From contig PUOB01000062.1 in assembly GCA_003551985.1 (NCBI GenBank), positions 1 through 11,738 on the forward strand: 11,738 nucleotides of DNA. The letters run 5' to 3'. The notes beneath the pieces were generated by a model, which did not search any database, was not told the DNA's origin, and worked only from the letters and a program-made list of their open reading frames with translations. Position 1 is the first letter of the stretch, and each line of letters begins with the position of its first letter. This document shows positions 6,089 through 11,738 of this stretch, in pieces. This DNA comes from Desulfobacteraceae bacterium. Its GTDB lineage: Bacteria > Desulfobacterota > Desulfobacteria > Desulfobacterales > Desulfosalsimonadaceae. The translations under genes were made by a program, and so were the position numbers.

Positions 6089-6143
6089 AAAAACCGGTTT
6101 TAAGCATCCTTGCTCTTTGCATATGCCTTAAGCCGGTTTTTTT
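6089..6143 (+). terminator. Rho-independent terminator after rubredoxin
   Basis: AAAAACCGG (6089-6097) pairs with CCGGTTTTT (6133-6141). The stem continues inward through TTTTAAGCAT against ATGCCTTAAG with one bulged base on each side. The descending arm runs into seven T (6137-6143). This is a good intrinsic terminator between the rubredoxin and flavodiiron genes. Confidence 0.75.
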
Positions 6144-6206
6144 CTTCGAGAGGGTGTGTATTTTAGTAACCGATGGCAAAGAAGATGGAAGAGGATGACG
6201 ATAACA

Positions 6207-7397
6207 ATGAAAGCGGTTGAAATTTCCAAGGACATATACAGCGTCGGCGTCATTGACTGGAATATCCGTGATTTTCATGGATATTCCACGGAAAAGGGGT
6301 CGAGTTACAATGCTTACCTGATTGTCGATGAAACGGTTGTGCTGATCGACACCGTCAAGAGTGGGTTTACCGACCAGATGCTTGAAAATATCTCAAGCGT
6401 TATCGACCCCAAAAAAATCGACATTGTCATCAGCAATCATACCGAGATGGACCACTCCGGCGGGCTTCCCCGGGCGATGCACTATATCGGGCAGGACAAG
6501 CCGGTATACTGTTCAAAAATGGGGTTCAAGAATTTGTCGAAGCACTTCCCCTCCGGGTTGAACCTGCGGGAGGTCAAAAACGGTGAGGAACTCAACATCG
6601 GCAAGCGGACGCTGAGTTTTCTTGAAACCCGGATGCTCCACTGGCCCGATTCCATGTTTACATACGACCAGACGGATAAGATCCTGTTCTCCAGCGACGC
6701 GTTCGGTCAGCATTATGCCGGCTTTGAAATGTTTGACGACAAAGTCGGTGACGAAATCATGCACCATGCCAAAAAGTATTTTGCCAATATCCTGCTTTTG
6801 TATGCCCCGCTCATCTTGAAGCTCATCGACAAGGTTACGGAAATGGGTTTGGAGATCAAGATGATATGCCCGGATCACGGCGTCGTCTGGCGTCATGACC
6901 CCGGCCGGATCATCAATGCCTACGTGGAATGGAGCAAGCAGGAGGCCCGGAAAAAGGCGATCGTCGTCTACGACACGATGTGGCATTCCACGGAGGTCAT
7001 GGCTGAGAATATTGCCGAGGGGATTGCATCGCAGGGGGTTGAAGCTCGCCCGATTCATATCCGCAGTTCCGACAGGAGCAATATCATGACCGAGGCCCTG
7101 AATGCGAAAGCCATTGTTGTAGGGTCGCCGACGTTGAACAACACCATGTTTCCCACGGTCGCGGATCTGCTGGTTTACATGAAGGGCCTGAAGCCTAAAA
7201 ACAAACTGGCCGCATCGTTCGGTTCCTACGGTTGGAGCGGGGAGGCGGTTGCGGAAATCCGGGGCCATCTTGAAAATATGGATATGGAAATCATCGATCC
7301 CGGGCTGCGCATCAATTACGTTCCTGACAGCGACGGGCGTGCCGAGGCATACGCCTTCGGCCAGAAAATCGGCAAGGCCGTCCTTGATGCTATGTAA
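6207..7397 (+). CDS. fprA: Class A flavodiiron protein (rubredoxin:oxygen oxidoreductase type)
   Basis: This cytoplasmic enzyme reduces O2 to water (and often NO to N2O) with electrons from rubredoxin; it is called Roo in Desulfovibrio. The metallo-beta-lactamase-like domain (about 1-245) keeps all diiron ligands: H78-x-E80-x-D82-H83 (NHTEMDHSG), H145, D164 and H224. The flavodoxin domain (about 250-396) has the FMN loops YDTMWHST, GSPTLNNTM and GSYGWSGE. There is no C-terminal extension, so it is class A. The start at 6207 gives the family-typical N-terminus MKAVEI...YSVGVIDWNIRDFHGY. In-frame ATG 6195 (+4 residues, closer RBS GGAAGAGG) is a real alternative; GTG 6156 is unlikely. It lies behind a terminator with only about 60 bases for its own promoter. 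Ferredoxin follows 14 bases later. Confidence 0.97.
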   Translation: MKAVEISKDIYSVGVIDWNIRDFHGYSTEKGSSYNAYLIVDETVVLIDTVKSGFTDQMLENISSVIDPKKIDIVISNHTEMDHSGGLPRAMHYIGQDKPVYCSKMGFKNLSKHFPSGLNLREVKNGEELNIGKRTLSFLETRMLHWPDSMFTYDQTDKILFSSDAFGQHYAGFEMFDDKVGDEIMHHAKKYFANILLLYAPLILKLIDKVTEMGLEIKMICPDHGVVWRHDPGRIINAYVEWSKQEARKKAIVVYDTMWHSTEVMAENIAEGIASQGVEARPIHIRSSDRSNIMTEALNAKAIVVGSPTLNNTMFPTVADLLVYMKGLKPKNKLAASFGSYGWSGEAVAEIRGHLENMDMEIIDPGLRINYVPDSDGRAEAYAFGQKIGKAVLDAM

Positions 7398-7411
7398 AGG
7401 CCGGATTGCCG

Positions 7412-7600
7412 ATGCGCCGGCCTGAAATTGAACTTTCGGACTGCATTGTCTGCGAAATATGCGTGGCGGTGTGCCCGGAAGTGTTTTCCCTCAATGATGC
7501 AGGCTACATCGAGGTGGCCGATTTGACGGATTATCCTGACGCCTGCGTCGACGAAGCATCCCGGAATTGCCCGAAAGACTGCATTTTCTGGGAGAATTGA
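7412..7600 (+). CDS. Ferredoxin with Desulfovibrio gigas-type single-cluster cysteine pattern
   Basis: The 62-residue low-potential electron carrier has C11-x2-C14-x2-C17, C21, C45 and C53P. The five spacings C11/C14/C17/C21/C45/C53 equal those of D. gigas ferredoxin (C8/C11/C14/C18/C42/C50) shifted by exactly three. There, C8/C11/C14/C50 bind one cubane and C18-C42 form a disulfide. A single [4Fe-4S] or convertible [3Fe-4S] cluster is therefore expected, with a C21-C45 disulfide. C57 is an additional cysteine. The start at ATG 7412 is chosen over TTG 7406 (two residues longer) because GGA lies 6 bases before it. It follows fprA closely, so it may belong to the same transcript and feed the same electron chain. 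Confidence 0.92.
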   Translation: MRRPEIELSDCIVCEICVAVCPEVFSLNDAGYIEVADLTDYPDACVDEASRNCPKDCIFWEN

Positions 7601-7621
7601 CAAGGCAGCGGGACGTTTTTT

Positions 7622-8275
7622 TTGAGACAACTCAAGCCGGAAGTTGAAAAACAGTTGAGGCGGGTGGATTTTGAGGCGGGGTTGAGCGTCGTTTCAACAT
7701 ATCCCGCACGCCGGGTCATCAATTCGCTCATATCGTTTTATTGTCATCGGGATCCCCTTGTCCGGTGGCGGGCGGTAGAGGCCACCGGAAGGATCGTGTC
7801 CCGGCATGCAGAAAATGACATGGAATCCGCGCGGGTCATCATGCGGCGGTTTTTATGGATGCTCAACGATGAGTCCGGGGGAATCGGCTGGGGGGTCCCG
7901 GAGGCCATGGGCGAAATCCTCTCTTTGAGCGACGGCCTTTGCGATGAGTACCACCGGATTTTCCTGTCATATATTCAACCCGCCTGCAATTTTCTGGAAC
8001 ATCCGGTCCTGCAGCGGGGGCTTTTGTGGGGCATCGGCCGCCTTGCCCCAAAGCGAAGCGATGTCATCCGTCCGATGCTTCCCGATATAGCGCTTTTTCT
8101 ATCGTCTGAAGACCCGTATCACAGGGCTTTCGCGGCCCGGATAATCGGACTTGCCGGCCACGCGGTGTCCTATCCCATGATCGAAGAATTAAGCGACGAC
8201 CATGCTGAAATTGAAATATATGAAGACAGCACTGTGAAAACGAAAACCGTTGCGGCAATCAGCCAATCGTTTTGA
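7622..8275 (+). CDS. HEAT-repeat protein (DVU0298-like), TTG start
   Basis: The 217-residue alpha-helical repeat protein contains at least four recognisable HEAT-like motifs: DPLVRWRAVEATGRIV (44-59), GIGWGVPEAMGEIL (87-100), HPVLQRGLLWGIGRLA (127-142) and DPYHRAFAARIIGLAG (164-179). From memory it matches the DVU0298 family of sulfate reducers, which has no known enzymatic role. Such proteins usually form protein-binding scaffolds. No signal peptide or membrane segment is seen. The only plausible start is TTG at 7622, because an in-frame stop lies at 7598-7600 and no ATG or GTG follows it; GGGA (7610-7613) gives 8-base spacing. It lies 21 bases after ferredoxin, consistent with the same operon. 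It could scaffold or sense within this redox module, but that is inference. Confidence 0.88.
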   Translation: MRQLKPEVEKQLRRVDFEAGLSVVSTYPARRVINSLISFYCHRDPLVRWRAVEATGRIVSRHAENDMESARVIMRRFLWMLNDESGGIGWGVPEAMGEILSLSDGLCDEYHRIFLSYIQPACNFLEHPVLQRGLLWGIGRLAPKRSDVIRPMLPDIALFLSSEDPYHRAFAARIIGLAGHAVSYPMIEELSDDHAEIEIYEDSTVKTKTVAAISQSF

Positions 8276-8276
8276 C

Positions 8277-8290
8277 AGTCTCGTAAAAAG
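8277..8290. repeat. 14-bp direct repeat AGTCTCGTAAAAAG, copy 1
   Basis: The identical 14-mer recurs at 8522-8535, just after the first long repeat copy. It begins two bases after the HEAT gene stop codon. It marks one edge of the repeat-rich interval 8277-8691. Confidence 0.7.
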
Positions 8291-8395
8291 GAAGAAAAAG
8301 CCCCTGCATCGAAATCGACAACGAGCATCTTGTGATGGCGTGGCAGAAGCAGGCTCATAGCTCATAGGATGTGCTGACGAAGGAAGCGCATCGAT

Positions 8396-8519
8396 ATCAA
8401 GGCTTGCGCAACCTTTAAATGTAGGGGCGAAAAATCTTTCGCCCGATTAAGCGTACGTGAAATTCTGAGAAATTGCGCATAACGCAGATATTGGACGTTT
8501 TACAAAGTCGTCAAGCAGG
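8396..8519. repeat. 124-bp direct repeat, copy 1 (left-truncated element)
   Basis: This block starts ATCAAGGCTTGCGCAACC and ends near GTCGTCAAGCAGG. It is about 90% identical to 8568-8691 (roughly 12 differences in 124), with a period of 172 bases. It contains the GGGCGAAA-AATC-TTTCGCCC hairpin (8425-8444) and the right terminal repeat (8493-8512). The left terminal repeat is not preserved upstream, where only GACGA at 8376 recalls it. Confidence 0.88.
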
Positions 8520-8521
8520 AT

Positions 8522-8553
8522 AGTCTCGTAAAAAGTCGCGATCAGACGACTTT
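8522..8553. repeat. AGTCTCGTAAAAAG copy 2 and AAAGTCG/CGACTTT hairpin
   Basis: The second copy of the 14-mer (8522-8535) runs into a small hairpin, AAAGTCG (8532-8538) with CGACTTT (8547-8553). The latter overlaps the left end of the MITE-like element. Confidence 0.6.
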
Positions 8554-8684
8554 GTGAAAAGGCCAAGATCAAGGCTTGCGCAACCTTTAATTGTAGGGGC
8601 GAAAAATCTTTCGCCCAATGAAGCGTACGTGAAATTCTGAAAAATCGCGCGTAACGCAGATATTGGCCTTTTCATAAAGTCGTC
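8545..8684. mobile_element. MITE-like non-coding element with 20-bp terminal inverted repeats
   Basis: GACGACTTTGTGAAAAGGCC (8545-8564) and GGCCTTTTCATAAAGTCGTC (8665-8684) are inverted repeats matching at 19 of 20 positions. They enclose a 100-bp core with no gene and a central hairpin (8597-8616). A second, left-damaged copy precedes it and a partial inverted copy lies at 2779-2852, so this is a dispersed family. No transposase is encoded in the window. Target-site duplications are not clear. The element ends 6 bases before the Shine-Dalgarno of the next gene. Confidence 0.65.
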
Positions 8685-8691
8685 CAACAGG
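8568..8691. repeat. 124-bp direct repeat, copy 2
   Basis: This is the partner of 8396-8519. It forms the inner part and right end of the MITE-like element, and its last bases (CAACAGG) supply part of the GGGAG Shine-Dalgarno (8690-8694) of the gene at 8701. Confidence 0.88.
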
Positions 8692-8700
8692 GAGACCATC

Positions 8701-9684
8701 ATGTATATACTTGGACTACAGGGAAGCCCCCGCTTGTCAGGGAACACCAATTACCTCCTTGACGCTTTCCTGGAGGGGGCGAGGCAGAAAGGGGCCTACA
8801 CGAAAAAACTCAACGTCGCCCGGACGGCTATCTCACCTTGTACGGGCTGCGGCAATTGCGAGCGAAAGGGGTTTTGCATCATCAAGGACGATGATATGGC
8901 GTCTTTCATATATCCGCTTTTACGCCGGGCGGATGTGATCGTTCTTGCATCTCCGGTATATTTCTACAATGTGCCGGCTGTTTTAAAGGCGTTGATCGAC
9001 CGCAGTCAGGCCTTGTGGGCCAGGAAATACAAACTTGGGCTCGATGACCCCGGGCGCGGGCATCGGAAGGGGTTCATGCTCGCGGTTGGCGCGACCAAGG
9101 GGAAAAATCTCTTTGACGGGATGGTGTTGACCGCAAAATATTTTTTTGACGCCGTCGGGGCCGGGTATATCGATATGCTCGGGTATCGACGCGTCGAGGA
9201 TGTCGGGGAAATGGCCGACCAACCCCATGTCGCGGAAGATGTGGAAACTCTGCTATCAAAGATCGCGCCTGAGTTCAACCGCCGCAAGATTTTGTTCGCC
9301 TGCCGGGAAAATGCGTGCCGGAGCCAGATGGCCGCGGCCTTTGCCCAGATCATGGGAGGGGAGCAAATAGACGCCCTTAGCGCCGGCAGTACACCTGTAT
9401 CTGAAATAAACCCGGATATGGCCGCCGTGATGGCGGAAGAGGGGATCGACATGGCGCATCGCGTGCCCCGCGCCATAGATGCCGCACTCGATGAGACAAT
9501 ACCCGATACCGTGATTACAATGGGCTGCGGCGATGAATGTCCGTTTATATCCGGGGTGCGCTATGAAGATTGGGATCTTCCGGATCCGGCGGGAAAAGGC
9601 CTTGATTTTATGAGAGAGGTGCGCGACGAGATTCGCAGGCGGGTCAGGGCCCTGCTGGATTCTTCCAAAGCCGTCACCCCTTGA
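8701..9684 (+). CDS. Fusion: iron-sulfur-flavoprotein-type FMN reductase + ArsC/LMW-phosphatase domain
   Basis: Residues 1 to about 188 form an NAD(P)H-dependent FMN reductase/flavodoxin-like domain: GSPRLSGNT (8-16) is the FMN phosphate loop and ASPVYFYNVPAVLKALIDR (83-101) is typical. C47-x2-C50-x2-C53-x5-C59 fits the [4Fe-4S] motif of archaeal iron-sulfur flavoproteins (CX2CX2CX4-7C). Residues from about 194 to 327 form a low-molecular-weight phosphatase fold of the thioredoxin-coupled ArsC type: P-loop C201-x5-R207 (CRENACRS) with C206, then MGCGDECP with C276 and C280, and the acid D295 in DWDLPDPAG. Arsenate reduction is the likely role of the second half; the first half might supply reducing equivalents (inference). 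GGGAG precedes the ATG. The 3' end overlaps the convergent synthase gene by 11 bases. A sequencing-induced fusion is unlikely, since the frame is open throughout. Confidence 0.9.
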   Translation: MYILGLQGSPRLSGNTNYLLDAFLEGARQKGAYTKKLNVARTAISPCTGCGNCERKGFCIIKDDDMASFIYPLLRRADVIVLASPVYFYNVPAVLKALIDRSQALWARKYKLGLDDPGRGHRKGFMLAVGATKGKNLFDGMVLTAKYFFDAVGAGYIDMLGYRRVEDVGEMADQPHVAEDVETLLSKIAPEFNRRKILFACRENACRSQMAAAFAQIMGGEQIDALSAGSTPVSEINPDMAAVMAEEGIDMAHRVPRAIDAALDETIPDTVITMGCGDECPFISGVRYEDWDLPDPAGKGLDFMREVRDEIRRRVRALLDSSKAVTP

Positions 9685-11738
9685 TGCCTTCTCCGAAGCG
9701 GTACTTTTCAATCCCCTCCATAATGCCGCCGGCACATTCTTTTTCCGCGAAATAGATTCTCTTTCCTTTTTTGATGACTTTTCCGGTCCGGTCCTTTTTG
9801 CCATCACTGGTTCCCACCACAACCCCAAGCGGTTCTCCGGCTACCATTTCGCCGGTATTGGCGCATATCATGAAATTGGACAACGGGGTCTCCCATTTGT
9901 AGCTGACATACCGGATGGCTTTGCCCTTGGAAGCCCGGTACGGAATGATATCCAAATCTTTCTGGTCATAATAGGTCAGGGTATACCGGCACTTGTTTTT
10001 GGATAACAGGTCATGGATTTTTGACAACCGGTCCTTTTCATGGGGCATGCGGTAGCTTATCTTGAATTGTCTTTGGACCGCCTTTTCTTTTAATGTTAAA
10101 AAGTCGAACCGTTTAAGCAGTTTTTTTATCTTTTGGGGTTCCCACCGGTTCGCGATGTGTGATTCCCATCCCTTGTCATAATGGTGATCCTTGCCGTAAT
10201 AGATCTCCGTGCCGGCCGATGAAATAATGATGTCGGGCGCCGGAATATTATTGGTTTCAAAAAATTCAGCCAATTCGTCAATGTTTTGGGCGCTTGTCAT
10301 GCCGAAAGCGACTTTTTTGCGGTTGTTTTCTATCCAATCGATTAGCTTTTTCAGCTCCTTGTCATTGTCGCACAGCATGATGTCGTCGATATCGGCAATC
10401 AAAAAGCGCTTCAGTTGCGTGAGGCGCTTTCCAATGGGCGTATATGGCCTGGGTTTTTCCCTTTTTGACATGTTGAGCGTTTCGGCAAGGGGTTTCAGCG
10501 CTTTCAGGTAGGTATTGGCGTGGCTGTGCCATGTATAGTATTTACGGACGTTCATGATGCCGTTTCGGGAGCAGGTCTCCCAGTATTCAGGATCGGTGAG
10601 CAGCTTCTTGACGGCCTCGGCGATTTCCTGCGTATTGGTGGCATCTACAAGGATGCCGTTTTCACAATAATGGATAATGTCGCGCGGGCCGCCGTCATTG
10701 GTGGCAACAAGGGGGAGGCCCGTGGCGGCGGCTTCAAGGAGGGTGAGCCCGAAGGGTTCCGTCATTGCGGGATTGACGAACACGCCGTATTTTTCCGCGG
10801 CAATCCGGTAGAGGGCGGGCACTTCGTATTCAGGATCATGCTTTTTGGGGATGGCAAGCTTGCCGTAAAGGTCGTATCGATCCATTTCCATAAGCATCCG
10901 GGTCAGCACGTCCTTTTCGTTGTCCTCCATTTCGTCGATGTTTTTGCGGATACCGGCGAAAATGGCCAGGTTTGCCAGGGCCTGGAGCTCCTTGTCCTCC
11001 CCGTATGCCTGTATAAGGCCGGTTATGTTTTTTCGCTTGTCCGGGCGGGACAATGCAAGGATAATGGGCTTTTCCGGTGAGACCAGGAAACGGTCCATCT
11101 GTTTCAGCAGGTTTGCCTGTGCGTATTTGTCCGTCTCCGATTTTTCTTCTTCGGGGAGCCGGTCATGGTAAAAGGGGTAAAAACGGTCCACGTCGATGCC
11201 GGGCGGAATGACCCTGTAGTCGGGAAACCCAAAATTCATGTAGCTGCCGTACTGCTCTGTTTTTTCCTGGTGGGTGCTGGCAACGACTAAATCCGCGGAT
11301 TTCAGGATGCTCTCCTCGGCTGCAATCCGGGTGTCTATCTTGTAAAATTTTTTTATCTCGGATTCCTGCATTCCGTCATTCAACAGTTTCTGTTTTTTGC
11401 CGATGCCCAGGGAATGGCCGGTGTAAATAAACGGCAGGCCGAAGATGTTTGCCAGGTTCATCGCAACATAGCCCGCATCCGGGTAATGGCCGTGGACCAC
11501 ATCCGGGAAGTCGTTTTCACGAATGATGAACTTTATGGTTTTATCGATATATTCATCCAGGTGCGGCCATAGCAGCTCTTTTCTGATATATTTTTTGCCG
11601 CCGCATTGAATCCTCAAGATGCGGCATTTTTCATTCCATTCTTCAACAGGCTGGGCGTAGTCTTCCGACACCTTGGGGTCGGCAATCAACCGGGTGAAAA
11701 GGTCCACTTTACGGACGTCGTCTTTTTGGGCGAGATGC
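9674..11738 (-). CDS. Sucrose-phosphate synthase with degenerate phosphatase-like domain (5' end beyond window)
   Basis: The enzyme makes sucrose 6-phosphate from UDP-glucose and fructose 6-phosphate. About 687 residues are visible. The frame is open to the right edge (…HLAQKDDVRKVDLFTRL), so the true start lies outside and perhaps 40-50 residues are missing. The GT4 part shows YTGHSLG, PPGIDVDRF, SRPDKRKN and the E-x7-E motif TEPFGLTLLEAAATGLP (E codons near 10740-10770), then NDGGPRDI and NGILVD. The C-terminal HAD (sucrose-phosphatase-like) domain keeps DIDD at 10382-10393 and RASKGKAIRY. Motif IV, normally GDSGND, reads CANTGE (9848-9865), and motif II reads TSAQ instead of TGR. It is probably a non-catalytic phosphatase domain. 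Sucrose would serve as a compatible solute or storage compound. Its 3' end overlaps the upstream convergent gene. Confidence 0.93.
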   Translation of the reverse strand, partial: HLAQKDDVRKVDLFTRLIADPKVSEDYAQPVEEWNEKCRILRIQCGGKKYIRKELLWPHLDEYIDKTIKFIIRENDFPDVVHGHYPDAGYVAMNLANIFGLPFIYTGHSLGIGKKQKLLNDGMQESEIKKFYKIDTRIAAEESILKSADLVVASTHQEKTEQYGSYMNFGFPDYRVIPPGIDVDRFYPFYHDRLPEEEKSETDKYAQANLLKQMDRFLVSPEKPIILALSRPDKRKNITGLIQAYGEDKELQALANLAIFAGIRKNIDEMEDNEKDVLTRMLMEMDRYDLYGKLAIPKKHDPEYEVPALYRIAAEKYGVFVNPAMTEPFGLTLLEAAATGLPLVATNDGGPRDIIHYCENGILVDATNTQEIAEAVKKLLTDPEYWETCSRNGIMNVRKYYTWHSHANTYLKALKPLAETLNMSKREKPRPYTPIGKRLTQLKRFLIADIDDIMLCDNDKELKKLIDWIENNRKKVAFGMTSAQNIDELAEFFETNNIPAPDIIISSAGTEIYYGKDHHYDKGWESHIANRWEPQKIKKLLKRFDFLTLKEKAVQRQFKISYRMPHEKDRLSKIHDLLSKNKCRYTLTYYDQKDLDIIPYRASKGKAIRYVSYKWETPLSNFMICANTGEMVAGEPLGVVVGTSDGKKDRTGKVIKKGKRIYFAEKECAGGIMEGIEKYRFGEGIKG

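Noticed and set aside
6156..6206. Upstream GTG/ATG starts for the flavodiiron protein
   Set aside because: They add a basic, non-family N-terminus. ATG 6195 remains possible, but 6207 gives the family-typical beginning.
6513..7268. Long open frame on the minus strand opposite the flavodiiron gene
   Set aside because: It is antisense to a well-conserved enzyme, has no RBS and matches no recognisable domain.
8396..8691. Two direct repeats that could suggest a CRISPR or tandem array
   Set aside because: Only two copies of 124 bp, about 90% identical, with terminal inverted repeats; this fits a duplicated MITE-like element and not short repeats with spacers.

Overview
The window looks like a piece of chromosome from an anaerobic, sulfate-reducer-type member of the Desulfobacterota (former Deltaproteobacteria). 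This is inferred from gene content. A rubrerythrin, a rubrerythrin-like diiron protein, a two-iron desulfoferrodoxin, a small rubredoxin-like protein, a flavodoxin, a rubredoxin, a class A flavodiiron protein (FprA/Roo) and a ferredoxin with the Desulfovibrio gigas cysteine pattern all lie in one co-directional block. The block recalls the dfx-rub-roo and rbr-rdl clusters of Desulfovibrio. No rRNA, tRNA or CRISPR array was seen.

Layout. Positions 1-128 are a promoter region with a perfect CRP/FNR-type palindrome and two copies of a GTTTTGAAACGC-like palindrome. It leads into an 84-residue unknown acidic protein (129-383). A PAS-AAA+-Fis sigma-54 activator (593-1963) follows. sfsA runs on the opposite strand (2015-2761). 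The largely gene-free stretch 2762-3186 begins with a hairpin repeat. The O2/ROS defence block runs from 3187 to 8275: a 65-residue helical protein, rubrerythrin, ferritin-like diiron protein, superoxide reductase, a 143-bp palindrome, rubredoxin-like protein, flavodoxin, rubredoxin, an intrinsic terminator, flavodiiron protein, ferredoxin and a HEAT-repeat protein. Positions 8276-8700 hold a repeat-rich region with a MITE-like element present in two direct copies. Next is a fusion of an iron-sulfur-flavoprotein-type FMN reductase with an ArsC/LMW-phosphatase domain (8701-9684). Its last 11 bases overlap a convergent sucrose-phosphate synthase gene (9674 to beyond the right edge), whose phosphatase domain has lost key motifs.

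How the genes work together. Superoxide would be reduced by the desulfoferrodoxin, peroxide by rubrerythrin and probably the ferritin-like protein, and O2 (or NO) by the flavodiiron protein. Rubredoxin, the rubredoxin-like protein, flavodoxin and ferredoxin are the likely electron carriers. The sigma-54 regulator upstream carries three cysteines in its PAS domain and could be a redox- or metal-responsive regulator, but its targets cannot be read from this window.

The least explained features are the long palindrome that begins inside the dfx stop codon, the MITE-like family with an inverted partial copy next to sfsA, the flavoprotein-ArsC fusion, and the pseudo-phosphatase half of the sucrose-phosphate synthase.
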